A DNA stretch of 64,000 nucleotides, taken from Ancistrus triradiatus (Eukaryota > Chordata > Actinopteri > Siluriformes > Loricariidae). This document shows positions 12,230-26,771 of the stretch, in pieces. The DNA lies in contig JAJAGP010000874.1 of the NCBI GenBank assembly GCA_025084515.1, positions 124,001 to 188,000 of the forward strand, given 5' to 3'. The notes beneath the pieces are model-generated. The model ran no database searches. It was not told the origin of the DNA and saw only the letters and a program-made list of their open reading frames with translations. Every line of letters starts with the position of its first letter. The stretch's first letter is position 1. Made by a program: the position numbers and the translations under genes.

Positions 12230-12640
12230 GGTAGCCCCAACACTGGGCATAAAACCTTTCAATGGGCTGTAAGTATGCAATGTATTCAACTACGCAAATG
12301 TCATCAAGAAAATATCTCCCACATCATTACACCTCCACCAGCGCGAACCGTTCACACAAGGCATGATGGATCCATGCTTTAATGCTGTTTACACCAAATT
12401 CTGACCCTGCCATCCGAACATTACAGCAAAAATCGAGGCACATCAGACAAGGAAACCAGCTTTCCAATCTTCTGTTGTCCAGTTTGGTGAGGCCATGTGA
12501 AGTGTAGCCTCGGTTGCCTGTTCTTGGGTGACAGGAGCAGCACCTGGTGTTGGCTTCAGCTGCTGTAGCACATCTGTTCCAAGGTTGTGAATGCAGAGAT
12601 TCTCATAGCTCGGTCGCAGTATTAATTTCGTTGAGGATTG
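12230..12640 (-). mobile_element. Family I Tc1-like transposon fragment, copy 2
   Basis: The same family as 11099-11692, covering the middle of the transposase. On the minus strand it reads through RPSYENLCIHNLGTDVLQQL and ATLHMASPNWTTEDWKAG. The downstream part includes the complement of a GGATCCATGCTTT block near 12370, which is shared in degenerate form with 11105. Decayed, no intact frame. Confidence 0.65.
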
Positions 12641-12954
12641 ATGCGTGTCAGTTTTTGTCAACGACCCTTTTTGTCAAACGAATACGAGACGATGACAATT
12701 AAAATGAATGAAAAACGACAAAAACTATGATGAAATGAATTGACACTTGTTAATGAATTAAAACGAGACAAAGATCCAATCGGATCTGATTTAGTTTTGT
12801 GGAAAGGCGGGACAAGTCGGGTAGTGATCCAATCAGTAATGTGAACTAACCACGGGAAGACCGTTCAAGTGGTCTCTGTACTGGTTCTCATGAAACCACC
12901 TCGATAACCTGACAGAAAGCAGAGTCTCGATATATTGGCACATTTCTCATTTGA

Positions 12955-13075
12955 TGTTAAGGAAAACACCACTGTTTATAAACCTGGGTGGGGCGACTAC
13001 CTCCGGTAAAAATACAACAAACTTGAAACGACATTTGCAGCCATGTCATCCTGAAACTGTGGTCAAACCATAATT
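12955..13075 (+). pseudogene. Remnant of a BED-type zinc finger from a hAT transposase
   Basis: The frame reads INLGGATTSGKNTTNLKRHL then QPCHPETV. This fits the second half of a BED finger (GKNTTNLKRHL, H-x4-H-type region). The first cysteine pair is lost. Upstream sequence from about 12650 may be the hAT left part. No downstream transposase is recognisable. Confidence 0.55.
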
Positions 13076-14331
13076 ACCAATTGATGCAAATTTAATCCAC
13101 TGTTTAAACCTTGTTTTTATTTTTTAAATCACACCCTTAAATGCTGCACTGTATCCTGTACTACCAATGTACTCGATGGACTAGATTAAGCCACTTAAGT
13201 TGTATTAGCTAGTACTCCATTTTCTCTGACATGTCCAGTACCATGATCTAAACCTGACTGAAAACCCATGGAGCTGGCTGAAGTGGACCATTTACAAAAA
13301 ACAGGGCCCAAGTTTTTTATTCCTATCAAGCATTATAGAACCCTCAGCGATGTTGAAAATGGTCAATAACTCAAGCATTGCCAAAAACTGTCAGGTCTCA
13401 GTTTTTTGCTAAAGGTTTTTTTTGTTGTTTATAAAATGACTAATTAACCAATTCTACCATACATGTCACACCATAAACTATAAATACCCCATGTATTATT
13501 AGTTGCATCTGACATGGAAAAGAAATTGCTTACTACACAGTAAAAAGTCAGTCGTATCGACAGCAGTACCCCACATCTGAGTACCACCTAGAAGGCAAAT
13601 GTCTGCTTTAAGAACAAAACTCGCTAGAACAAAAAATAGCCAAGCTAGGTTTAAGCAACACTGGCTTAAGGCTTTTTGGGATCTTGTTTGGAAAACAAAG
13701 GCAAAATCAGTATTCCCCTTTAAACTGTCAACACAATAAAAACATGCCATTGGATTGTATTAAATGGAAATAAAAAGTTTAATTTATCAGTTACTGTTAC
13801 AAAGTGAAAACACAACACATTTTGAACAGGGGCTGCATTCCCCTTGAAGGTCAAACAAAAAGGAATTGTTGAAGGAAGAAGCTGTAGAAATACTTTGCCC
13901 TTCTTGTCCATACCCCTGTAGTCCTCTGCGCTTTCACAGAAGTGGATGGAAGGCATAAAACCAAGTAAAAACACTAAAAGAGAAAAAAGTTGGGACAAAT
14001 TATTTAATACACTTTGCCAAAATTAACTCAGTCCAAATATTAACCCCTTGAGGTCATGATGAATGCATTCTGTCAAAACATCAGTCCTTCACTACTTTCC
14101 ACACCTACTTAATCCGATTCAGGGTTGTGGGGGAAACTGTGGCCTGACAGGTTACGTAGAAGTAGACTTTAGAGACGTCAACTGAACTAAATACACTTCT
14201 ACGGCACGCACAAGGAAACGACAGTACCACTTGAGTTCTGAGAAACGTTTTGTTATTCCAGCTGTTTGTGGTTTTAATGTTTTGGTTAATCTGTGTAGAG
14301 TTCTTGCTTTTTGACTGCTGACTTCTAAACA
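13076..14331. other. Intergenic, possible old Tc1 fragment
   Basis: A short stretch near 13250-13330 (AAACCTGACTGAAAACCCAT) resembles the PDLNPIEN region of a Tc1 transposase in decayed form. Otherwise no feature is supported. Confidence 0.3.
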
Positions 14332-15497
14332 CAGTGGTACCTCGCTGCTCAACCACCTCGGAACTCGGTACTACTTCGGTGTATTTTGACTAGGAATGCG
14401 TCTTGGTTGTCGTTGTTTGCCCAGTACTCGGCACATTTCCTTAAACATGCACGAGTAGTCATTTCAGCCAAAACTTGACTCATGATTCGGTACACAGTGA
14501 TTCAGGTTCACAGTAGCCCTTGCTCGGTGAAGAACTCTGCAGCGTTTATGTTTTTCTTTATTTTTACATCTACAGCACTATATTCTTAGTGCAAACAAGT
14601 CTCCATGGGTCCTTAAGATAAGATACAGGTACAGTTAAAGGTAAGTTATAAGAGCCAACTGAAAGGAAATCAGGAACTGAATCCTCTTAAACACAGGCTG
14701 CAGTTGGCTTAGTAGCTGTAGCTTAGTGCTCAGAGTTAATCAATAGAGTAAGTGTTTTGCTCTGACTTTTCACTTTCAATCCATTACTCACTAAATTAAA
14801 TGAGATTTTTCAACATTTTATTATAATATAAGCTTTGTTTTAACTATGTTAGTGTAATAGGCTCTGCTAGGATAGAGTATAGACTATACTAAACTCAATT
14901 CCTGATACACTTATGACTTTTTTTTTTTTTTTTTTTTAAAACAAACCCCCACCATAAATCAGGGAGCACCTGTACAATTCATCGTTAATTTAATATTAAT
15001 ACATATAATACCTTATCCTCCTGAGACCCAAGAAAACTAAAGTTTGATAAAATGACAAAGGGACAACAGGACATGTTATAGTAATTTATGTATTTTGTTT
15101 CCGTTCTGCATCAGATCAAAAAGTCCACTACAGAGGACAAAGTACACCTTTAAGTGGTTAAACTAAGTGCAAATCAGTAAAAAAAAATTGGAAAAAAAGA
15201 GGAGTGCCAGCTGCAAATGACACACCCCCAGAAGTGATACAGAGTAAAGGTCAGGATGTCCTCTAGATGACATCAGCTTTTAGCGCTGTAGATTACATGG
15301 TTATTGAAATATTATTTGTGAACTCACGTCCCCCACAGAGGACAAAAACGAATTATCAGATCTTGAGGTTAAACAATGTGGATTTCCTGGGGGTCTGGAA
15401 CAGATTAATTCAATTTACATTATTCCTTATGGTAAATATTTGTGTCGTTCTCATTTCTCGACACACCTTCTAGAACGAATAACCACGAGGTACCACT
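14332..15497. mobile_element. Tigger-type element T4, downstream of ilf2
   Basis: The left end is CAGTGGTACCTCGC at 14332 and the right end is the inverse, CGAGGTACCACT, at 15486-15497. Internal sequence is shared with the copies at 36.8, 45.1 and 54.4 kb, such as TTTTTCTTTATTTTTACATC and TCAATCCATTACTCACTAAA. No transposase remains. The right end lies 220 bp from the ilf2 stop codon. Confidence 0.75.
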
Positions 15498-15716
15498 ATT
15501 TACTTGAAACTGCAAAATGCCAGATTTAAAGCCAAGACTGTACAAAAATATTATGCCCAGATTTTACCCATAAAGTATAGCAGATACCAAAACAACAAAC
15601 AATCCACAACTCCAAATGGTTAAAAGCAGCAATTTCCTACAAATTCTGCATACAAAAATGTGAATTTTTCCTACTCAAAAAGGCGGCTGGTTTAGCTTGT
15701 GTATTCCCAGAGCTCA
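15498..15716 (-). other. ilf2: ilf2 3' UTR (start)
   Basis: Sequence downstream of the ilf2 TGA. No AATAAA or ATTAAA on the minus strand is visible before the Tigger element, so the transcript end is not settled. Confidence 0.5.
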
Positions 15717-18700
15717 TCACTCCTGTGTCTCCATGCCCTCATCCTCTCCCTCTCCGCCCTCTTCCAGTGCCTCATCCTCCTCTTCCTTGCGCTCTGGTGG
15801 TTTCTCGTAGGCTTTCTCAGACGGCGTGACAATCACTCCATCCCACGTGGACATCTCACAGGCCAGATCTGCACACAACAAAGACACTCATAACTAGAGA
15901 CGTAACAGTGCATGAATCCGTCCAGAATTATTGTAGTATAGCCGTTACAGTTGGGGTCTGACTGAATTAGTCAGGAGCTACAAGACATGTCTGTAGGGGT
16001 GATGTGTGCTCGACTGGTGGTGTGTAATCATGCGCATGCACAGTAGTCCATCCCGTCTGGCTACATGACGGTGAATAAATGAAGTCTTAAGGTGTTTTTG
16101 ATTGGTTGATCACAAAGTGAGTGACACTCTCCATAATGTCGGACCACAACATTAAAACAAAACTTAAGAATTTATCGTACTTAACACACACACCCATTGC
16201 GTGTACTGTTACGCCTCTACTCATGACCTATAACTGAAGGGAATGAACGCGGCTTGAATTCACAGACTAGCAAATTTAAGGTAAAACATGAAGAACTCAC
16301 AACTGGCATCTCCTTCCAGGCCCAGTATCTTCCTGTAGCCACCATGTGAAAGAACCCTGACCAATGTCTGGGCTGTAAAACACACCATGTCCTGCAGAAA
16401 CACAACAATGAGCTATAACTTTGTAACAACACTTGCGCCTTCCCCACACCAAACTGCAAACGTTTAGGCGTTACCTGCTGCTCCAAGGTCATGACGGTGT
16501 GCACGCGGAAGTTTCCACTCTCACATGGGTCAGTGATTCCTACAGAACCTGGCAGGAAAAGACCTGCTGCCAACATCTGGAGGCAGCGTCTATAGCACAC
16601 GTACAAACACACACACTGTGTCAATTTCAAGGTTCTATTCAGGAGTCACAACTTAACTATAGTGAATAAAATACCATCAGAGTGAGAGACCATTACAACA
16701 TTACACAAGAGAGGAAAAAGGGAGGACTGAAGGCTTACCTGTAGGCAACATTGAGTGAAAGTGGCTGTCTGGAGGGGTTGTTCATAACTGCTGAGTGTCC
16801 CTAAACACACAGAGTAAAGACAGGTCTTAAAATCTACCCACATCAAATCACTGCTTAAAACGAAATGCACAAATTATGTTCTGCTCAAACCTAATTAAGT
16901 TCCACGTTTGCCCATTTACATAGGAATACATGGAGCTAAACATGAGGACTAATCCGTATTAATGACTGAACAACCAACTGACCAGAGTAATGACAATTGG
17001 CCAACAATATAGTACAGTTTACTGGCTACAGAAGCAAGGTTACATCAACACGAGTCCCATGTTGGACCGCCTTTAGCTTTGATCATGGCACGCATTTGCT
17101 ATGGAATAAATGTCACATTTATTTTGGTCCAGAGTTGCATTAATGCCATGTTGATTTAAGGTAAACTGACTTTAGTTAAGTGAATTAAATGTCATTGACT
17201 GACAAAAAATCTAAAGTTCATGCTCATAGATTTTCCAAGTTTCATTTCAAATCAGGAGCACCTTGGAAAAAAGCTGAGAACACCCCGGTAATCATGATAT
17301 GGTGGCAAAGAATGACAGGCAGTCAGCTTTAGCATCACAACTCACCAGGAGGTCCAAAATCCAAGGAGTAAGAGGCTCAAAGCCAGGAAAGCGCACCCGC
17401 AAATCCTTCAGCAAGCGGATCAGAACCTTCACTCTAAGCAACACACACCACTGATTTAGTTTGCAGAAATTTGAATCAGTAACACCAAAAGCTTAAAACA
17501 CAACAAAACTAATAACTGTATAAAAGGACAGAGGAGGAAGGTTGGAAGATATTTACAACGCAAACAAACAGAGAGAGAATGCACAATGAGACAACCTGGT
17601 CTAAACTAATTCAACTGAAGCACAAACACCATCACTGAGGAATGGCAGTAATTCTTACGTAGAGTGTGAGGCGTTCTCCTCAAACCAGCGAGCGTGGCGA
17701 ATTGCAGCGAGGGCACTCTGCAACACCTTGATGTCCACTTTAGAGAAGAGCAAATACCCTTGGTCATACACCAGAACAATAATAAAAAAAAAAAAAAGCC
17801 TGAATGTTGACTACTTCCGGGCTTACAGTGGAGCTCTGGGTCGAGCTTGCGCAGGTTGGGAGGGACTGTGGTGATGAGGATCTTCACAGTAGCGTCAGCA
17901 GAGCTTACCTCAAAACCGGTCTCATTGGTCAGCATGGACAGCACTAACATGGACAACAAGAGGAACGTCAGTCTGAACTGAAGCACTGCCTACTATAGTT
18001 GGCAATAATTATAGAATCACCACACTAACAGGACGTTCCCCCAGAATTTTTTTTTAACCTCGTACCAAATAAACAAGTCAAAGATATAACCAACAATTTA
18101 TGTTTAAGAGCTGAACATTCTGGTTTCGTAACGCATACCTCAATTTTTTTAACTAACGAAGTATTAATGTTAATGTTTTGGAATGGCCAAGTCAGTCCTG
18201 ACCTTAATCCAATCGAATGTTGTGGAAGGACTTGAAGCGAGCAGTTAATGTGAGAAAACCCACCAACATCCCAGAGTTGAAGCTGTTCTGTACGGAGGAA
18301 TGGGCTAAAATTCCTCAAAGCCGGTGTGCAGGACTGATCAACAGTTACAAGAAACGTTTAGGTGCAGTTATTGCTGCAACTTTGGGGGGCACATACTTTT
18401 GCCAATCACAAATATGTAATACTGGATCATTTTCCTCAATAAATAAGTAACCAAGTATAATTTTTGTCTCATTTGTTTAACTGGGTTCTCTATCTACTTT
18501 TAGGACTTGTGTGAAAATTTGATGTTGTTTTAGGTCATATTTATGCAAAAACATAGAAACTTCTAAAGGGTTCACAAACTTTCAAGCACCACTGTACATG
18601 TATGAGACTCCACACAGAAAGGACCCATGTCACTCCACCTGGAATCAAACCCAGGACTTTCTTGCTACGAGGAGACTGTGCTACCCACTAAGCTGCCCAA

Positions 18701-21700
18701 TAGCATATTTAACAGAACAAGTACAGGGGGGGGGGAGGAAAAAAAAAAAAAAAAAAAAAAAGGGAATTCTTTTAGTTTGCATTTCAAAAAATTTAAAAAA
18801 TTTAAAAAAAAAACAGCACAAGTCTAAAAATGCAAAAAGATCTACAGAAATTAACAGGCTGTTCACCTTGGCTAATTGAGAGCATGGCCTCAAGAGTTGT
18901 CAATTTAAAAAACTGAAAGGGTTAAAAACTCCTTCAAGGAGGAAATCTAACAGCGTGTGGCAAAGATATCCATTGCTCTAAAATCTGCACAAAAACAATA
19001 TGGGAAGGTTATAAAATGAAAACACACAGGGAGACCAAGTAAGATGTCCAACAGAAACTCATGAAACAGAGTCAATGTTCGTGACAGAAGCATGAAATCA
19101 GCAGAATGAAAAGCAAAACCACTGCTAACTCCTGAAGAGAAGTAGTCAAGGTCACAGTGGCTAAAGAGAACCAATCGTGGAGTGCGGATAAAAGTGATAT
19201 GCAGCGATGAATCAAAAATCTGATTTGCACAAGAAGATAATGCTGGAGCTTCTGCCTGGAGCAATTCTAATAAAAGAAAAAGATGACTGCCCGAAGAAAA
19301 ATTCCCCCACACATGTATGATACAAAGTTGCCTGTCAGCTAAATGACCGGGGAGATCTCAGTCATCATCTCAATATAGTGACATGTTGGGCAATTTTTCT
19401 ATTTCATCAATAGAAAAGGTGTGAAGGCTTCTTTTTTTCATGATGACAATGCATTATGCCAGTGTTAGACCGTCTTCAGGAAAGCCACATCAACCAAGTG
19501 ACATGGCCAGCAAACAGTACAGCTCTCAACACAATTGAAAAATTTGGGAGGGATTTTAAATAACCAGTCCTTGACAATCCTTCACTCGAGGATCTTGCAA
19601 AGCTCGTCTGCCGACTGCTATTCGAGAAAGTTGGTAAAAGCTTAACGTTGAAAATTGATTTTCATTAGTGAATTCCATGCCCCAAAGAATGCACCACAAA
19701 TTGCTTTTTTATAGCAGAAAAAATATGCCATTAATTTAAATAATTTAATTTGTTTAAGATATGCTTCACAAGGCCAGAATATTCAGCTGTTAAACAAAAA
19801 AGATTTAAAAAAATAATAATAATTAAAAAAAGATGCACTTCATTGGTTTGTCACTTGTATTAATTTATGTTTTCATTTCTATTACAGTTTATTTCTTCAT
19901 GATGTGCACTTTATTTTTATTAAAGCACTGATATTGGATTGGTACTCCATATTGGTCAATACCTAGAGTTCGGTATTCAGAAGACAGACTCTTTCTGCCT
20001 TAATCACATGCTTACCTTCGGCTGGATCTTGAGCTCGGAGGGTCTCCACTACTTTGTTTCCTAATGCTGCGACTGCCTCCACTGCACCACAGAAAAGGTT
20101 TGGTTATACTTCAGATACAAATCACAGGACAAAATACATTAGGATTAAAACTCTTACGAGTAGGCAGAATCTTTAAGATAACAACAAGGTCAGCAACATT
20201 GTGTCCTGTTGTCATGGTGCCCTTTTTGTACGAGCCCACTTGCCGCACTTCCTCGATTTGCTGAAAAAGGTAACAGGTCCAAACAATATTAGTCACAACA
20301 CAATTCAAACGTATACTGGGTTTAAAATTCAGAAGCAAAAATGCTATATTTGGCCACCAAATAAATAATCACTCACCACTTCAAAGTTTCCAGGTGCGAC
20401 AATCAAATTATCAATGACGTTGTTGATCTTGGTTACTAAGGACAATATGGAAGACTGCAAAACAAGAACGAGTGATTGGTAAGGTCAGCATTGTTAAACA
20501 GGTAGTATAACCCACTAGAAGAACGACATCAAGGGCATAATTATATCTATAGCTAGTTTACACATACAAGTGTGCATACCTGGTTTGGAACACGCACTAG
20601 CAGCACTATTATACACACACGCTACCACATTAGTACTGTAATAATTGGCTAATCAACAGCAAGTGTCCTAAGCTACAGACTGGCGTTCAAAGCATTTTGT
20701 CAATGCCACATGAGGAATGCATAACAACAGTAATTCATACCAAATATTAATAACAAATTTACTACTGTCCATATATGAACAGAAGATAAGTAGTACCTGT
20801 TCAGTAGAAGTGGGACTGAGGTCTTGGTTTCGCTTTAGCAGAGCCTCACTGAATGCGCTCTCATCTGGTGCAGGTTTCACCCGTGGAAATGCCATCTCAC
20901 ACTGCAACATTAAAATTGGGGTTAATGTCACAGAGCACCCCTGCATGATTTTAACACCGTCTCACATTCAAATACTGGTACTCTCTGTTTTAAGTCCTTT
21001 TCATGTGCAGAAAATGACGCATGTCAAGTTTTGAAAAAGAACACGCGTATTAACACGTTAATGCCGTCCTTCACACAGAGTCCGAAACTGACGAACTGCA
21101 ACACTGCATAAAAATTTTTAATCAGAGCCTGTTCCAATTTCTATGTTGGTCAGGCACGTTAAAATCAGGCTGACCAATCAGAGCCTGGTTGTCAGGCAGA
21201 ACAGCTCATCCTGCACGTAGCAGAGTGCAAAAGCTTATAGGTCGAACAACACGGTGACTATTAATAGATATTAAAGAAAAGATCAGGTGGAATATAAAGG
21301 CTGGAGAATGATAGTGATGAACCTCACAGTGACTGTACAGAACAGGTTTCTTATTTGTTTAAGTGCATTCTAATCTGTTCATGCTTCCTGAACTGATGTC
21401 TTGATGCATGCTCAATGATCCAGGTAAGAAAATCCAAGAAGTCAGGAGACTGAAGAAGTCACTTTGATGAGTGACGAAACGTTTCTCCAACAGAATTTAT
21501 GTCCAGATGAACAGATTCAACTTCTTGGATTCCTGAACTGATCTTCACTCGTGTCTGTTTTTTTGTTTTAAGTTGACGATGTGAAAAAGACACGGCGAGA
21601 CACATTAAGAGAAGGGAAATTAAAGAAAGAAAAAGTGCTTTGCTGAAGCTTTGTAGGTGGAATTCTTTCCCATTCTTGCTTGATGTACAACTTCAGTTGC

Positions 21701-24700
21701 TCAACAGTCCGGGGTCTCCACTGTCATATTTTGCGCTTCATAATGCACCACACATTTTCGATGGGAGACAGGTCTGGACTGCAGGCAGGCCGGCCAGTCT
21801 AGTACGTGCACTCTTTTACTATGAAGCCACACTGCTGTAACACGTGCAGAATGTGGCTTGGCTTTGTCTTCCTGAAATAAGCAGGGACGTCCCTGAAAAA
21901 GACGTTGCTTGGATGGCAGCATATGTTGCTCCAAAACCTGTATGTACCTTTCAGCATTAATGGTGCCTTCACAGATGTGCAAGTGTTGAAGATTTGTTAG
22001 AAACATATCCCTTTGTAACTACGGAAGCCACACATTTTTGCACCCATATATGATCATTTACATCTTATATATTTGCATTTCTAATTGTGGTAACGTCACT
22101 CATTCAGACTAAGTTTCTTTGAGACCTGATTTTGCAGGTGCATCTCAGCCATAGCTGAGAAAGTACAAAATGTTCTTTGGCCTTGGAAGTGTTCACCAGT
22201 TTTGCGAAGTGTGGGTGTGTGTGCGCGTAAGATATGCTGTACGAAGACATGCCCTTGACATGGCTGCTAAGCCAAGTCACAAGTTAGCCATGCCACGGGC
22301 ACTAACACACCCCCATCCCATCAGAGATGCTGGCTTTTGAACTTGGCACTGATAACAATCCGGACAGTCCTTTTCCTCTTTGGCCCGGAGGACAAGACGT
22401 CCATGATTTCCAAAAACAAGTTGGAATGTGGACTCGTCAGACCACAGGACACTTCTCCACTTTGCGACAGTCCATCTCAGATGAGCTCGGGCCCAGAGAA
22501 GGCGGCGGCGTTTCTGGGTGTTGTTGATATATGGCTTTCGCTTTCCATGGTAGAGTTTTAACTTGCACTTGTAGATGGATGACAAACTGCGTTCACTGAC
22601 AATAATTTTCTAAAGTGTTCCTGAGCCCATGTGGTAATATCCATTACAGAATGATGTCGGTTTTTAATGCAGTGCCATCTGAGGGTTGAACGGTTAAGGG
22701 CATTCAACGTTGGTTTTCAGCCTTGCTGCTTACTTGCAGAGATTTCTCCATATTCCCTGAATCTTTTGATGATATTATGGACTGTGGATGATAAAGTCCC
22801 TAAATTCCATGCAATTTCACGTTGAGAAACATTGTTCTTAAACTGTTGGACAATTTGGGTGAACCTCACTCCATCCCTGCTTGGAACGACTGAGCTTTTC
22901 GGGGATGCTCCCTTTATACCCAACCATGACACTCACCTGTTTCCAATTAACCGGTTCACCTGTGGAATGTTCCAAACAGGTGTTTTTTGGGCATTCCTCA
23001 ACTTTCCCAGTCTTTTGTTGCCTGGTTGCAGGCATCAAATTCAAAATGAGCGAATATTTGCAAAAAAAACTAAATTTATCCATTTGAACATTATACATCT
23101 TGTCTTTGTAGTGTATTCAATTGAATATGGGTTGAAAAGGATTTGCAAATTACCATATTCTGTTTTTATTTACGTTTTACACAACATCCAAACTTCATTG
23201 GAAATAGGGCTGTAGATCCAAGATGTCCTAATGGCCCGAATTCTAACCTGACTGTTCAGACCTCAGTCAAATTACATACAAAAGTGGTCCAAATCTGTGT
23301 CATATGAGGAAAAAACAGAGCTGACCCACTTTCTTGCTGTGCCTATAACATGAATAGCACATTCCAGGTAAGGACAGCTATTCACAAAGTAACTGATGGC
23401 AACATTAATCTATGCAATAACACATTTGTTCTTGTATTAGTCAAAATTAAGCAATGGATTTAGTTTTATTCAACATGTGAATAATCAAGGACTTAATTCT
23501 TATCAAGTATGTTGTGATTATAGTAAATGTGAATACAAAAACAGTAAATGCACTTACAACATAAAAGTCAAATGGTATGTGTGGAACAAAAGGCCGGTAC
23601 CTGAAATTAAAGAGAAAAGGCAAAGGCATATTAAGCATTATAGTCCAACCTATAAGTCAGTGTGCTGATATTATCGGACAATATGAGCTAATTGTAGAAA
23701 AATCAGTATCTGTGTTTATACTAGCTGATGAACAATAAAGAGAGGCTATAATGCAAATCCATAAGTGTTTGGAAATTAAGTTTTATAGACAGAATATGAT
23801 CATTTTCCCCATCATTTTAATTTCATCTTGCACTAGAGCTCTTTTTATTCATAGTTTCTCAATAATGTTCATATGGCAGACCCACTTTGTTTTAAGGTTC
23901 AGCACTAGTACTCAAGTTTATAATGGATGACTGTTCCAAAACCTTTGTAATTTTATACATTTGGCTTATTTATATTCCATTTTTTCCTACGTACTACTTG
24001 TTTTTAAACTGCATTATAAGGGCTATACATTGCGAGCAAAGTGTTCTTTTATTTAAAAACGCTAATGGAATTTTAATAAGGTGTACTCATTAAGCATGAA
24101 TACAAACGTGTTCAGTGTTGTATAGGACTGTAAACAGACGCAGCTATTTTGACAAAGCATGACAATAAAACCAGCCCACTTAGCACATGTCACATAACAT
24201 CTAAATACCTGCTAAATAACAAACGGCTAGTAATGCGAATAGCAATACAGAATAGCAGCGTACAGAACATGAAAGCAGCTTATCATCATCACAAAGCATT
24301 AAAAGGCACCATTGTCTGCTTAAATCGGAAACCAGACAATCTCCAAAGGGAATTAAAAAAAATCCTGCCTTGAGGGTTCTGATGGCCAGAGCAGCATAGG
24401 CAATGTTGAAGAGGATTGCCCCAGGATATCAAAAGGTGGTGAGAGGAATAATAATGCAGTGCTTAAGGACACAACCAAGTTATTTAGTGTTAAGCTGTCA
24501 TCAGTTCAGCCTAAAGTGAATTAAATGCCATTACTGACTGTTGGGAGTAGTAAAGGAAATAAAAAATCAAACAGGTTTGAGCTCAGTGTTTTCCATGCAA
24601 GCCTGTTTATTACAAATCAGGGGAACTGGAGCTCTCTGGTAAACAGCCTACTGTAGAACCCTGATTATGTCACGTCATATTTAGGACATAAACATTACTG

Positions 24701-26706
24701 ACAATCTTTGTTAATGTGTTTTTAAAAAAAAAAAACATAAGCATATATATGACAGAGGTCAAACGTTTCCTGTAAGTCTTCACCAGGTTTGCACACACTG
24801 TAGCTGGTATTTTGGCCCATTCCTCCATGCAGATCTCCTCTAGAGCAGTGATGTTTTAGGGCAACACGGACTTCCAACTCCCTTCACACATTTTCTATGG
24901 GAATGATTCTGGAGTCTGGCTAGGCCACTCCAGGACATTGAAATGCTTTTTCAGAGCCACTCCTTTGTTGCCTGAGCAATGTGTTTGGGATCATTGTCAT
25001 GATGGAAGATCCAGCCACGTTCCATCTTCAATGCTCTCACTGATGGAAGAAGGTTTTGGCTTAAAATCTCACGATACATGGCCCCTTTCATTCTTCCCTT
25101 AACACGGATCAGTCTTCCTGTCCCCTTTGCATAAAAACAGTCCCAAAGCATGAAGTTTCCACCCCCATGCTTCACAGTAGGTATGATGTTCTTGGGATGC
25201 AACTCAGCATTCTTCTTCCTCCAAACACGACGAGTTGAGTTTTTACCAAAAAGTTCTATTTTGGTTTCATCTGACCACATGATATTCTCCCAAACCTCTT
25301 CTGGATCATCCATATGCTCTCTGGCAAACTTCAGACGGGCCTGGACATGTACTGGCTTAAGCATGGGGACACGCCTGGCACTGCAGGATCTGAGTCCCTC
25401 TCGGTGTAGTGTGTTACTGATGGTAGCCTTTGTTACTTTGGTCCCAGCTCTCTGCAGGTCATTCATCAGGTTCCTCCGTGTAGTTTCTGGGATTTTTGCT
25501 CACCGTTCTCATGATCATTTTGACCCATGGGATGAGATCTTGCGTGTAGCCTCAGATCGAGGGAGATTATCAATGGTCTTGTACGTCTTCCATTTTCTTA
25601 CAATTGCTCCCACAGTTGATTTATTCATACCATGTGTGTGTACATCTCTCTCTCCCACTATTGGATTCTCAAATACTGAAGTTGGTTGGACTCTAAGAAT
25701 TACACCAAGGTAAAATCTGCAGACTGAAGTGCAGATGTTATGAAGAAAGGTAAACAGCTCACCCTTGTACCATACCACCCCGAGAGCCGAAACGGCCACC
25801 GCGACCCCTTCCACGATCACCTCTGTAACGAAACAAAATCATATTTTTACTGATATTAATATCAACAGAATTACTTCCACATTGTGCATTAAAATCATGC
25901 ACCTCCCAAAACACACACATTTGTAATAAACGGCATTGAATGATCTGACAGATCAGACAATTTTTCTACCAAATATGGATAAGTAAATGTGCAACAATCC
26001 ATTACAAGTTCCAACTTTACCTTCATTTTAAATCAGTAATGCCATTTTAACAACCTCCTCTTAAAATAAGTTGATTATTGTAATCTTTTCTTCCTTAGCG
26101 CTTCCTAGTCTGCTTTGACTCTTCTTTAGGGATGTCAAAACTGCAGCCTCAGTTTCATCAACTTCTCTTCCCAAAAAGGGGCTTTGAAATGGTGTTTTGC
26201 TATTCAGATGTACAGTATTCCAATGATATATAGCGCTATATATATATATATATATATATATGCATTGCCCAAGAGCCAACACATCTGTTGTTTTAGCAAA
26301 TGGTATAATGACCATATAACACACTGTCAAAGTCTGGACCCAAAAACTTCAAACTTGGATTCGTCACTCCATAACACTTTTGCACTGGCCTTTATTTCAC
26401 ACTGTGAGCTTTAGCACATCTTAGCCTTTTCACCATGTTCCCCTTAAGAAAAAGTGGTTTCTTGGCTGCTACCCTTCCAAAAAGACCATTCCTGATACAG
26501 CTTCTTCAGACTGCAGAAGGGTGAACTTGGTATCTTTTTCTGCCTTTTTTGTTTTTTTTAAATACTGCATAACAACTTCCTATATTTTGTGGTTGCACCC
26601 AGAGAGACTGAGGGAAAAAAATTGTCATTATACTAATCACCAAAAGCATTATATATGAAATCTAATGGTGACCTAATACATACATCCATATATATATAAA
26701 TAAATA

Positions 26707-26771
<65 letters not shown>

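Noticed and set aside
18598..18879. Lysine-rich ORFs across the A-run
   Set aside because: They arise only from the poly-A/poly-G tract and repeat M, with no gene context.
21440..21490. Hammerhead-ribozyme-like core (GATGAGTGACGAAAC)
   Set aside because: The core would need CTGATGA; here it reads TTTGATGA, with only a one-pair stem II and no clear stems I and III. It is more simply part of a common fish repeat.
25150..25713. 187-codon plus-strand ORF
   Set aside because: Antisense to the Tc1 transposase of element G; the minus-strand reading contains the DDE motifs.
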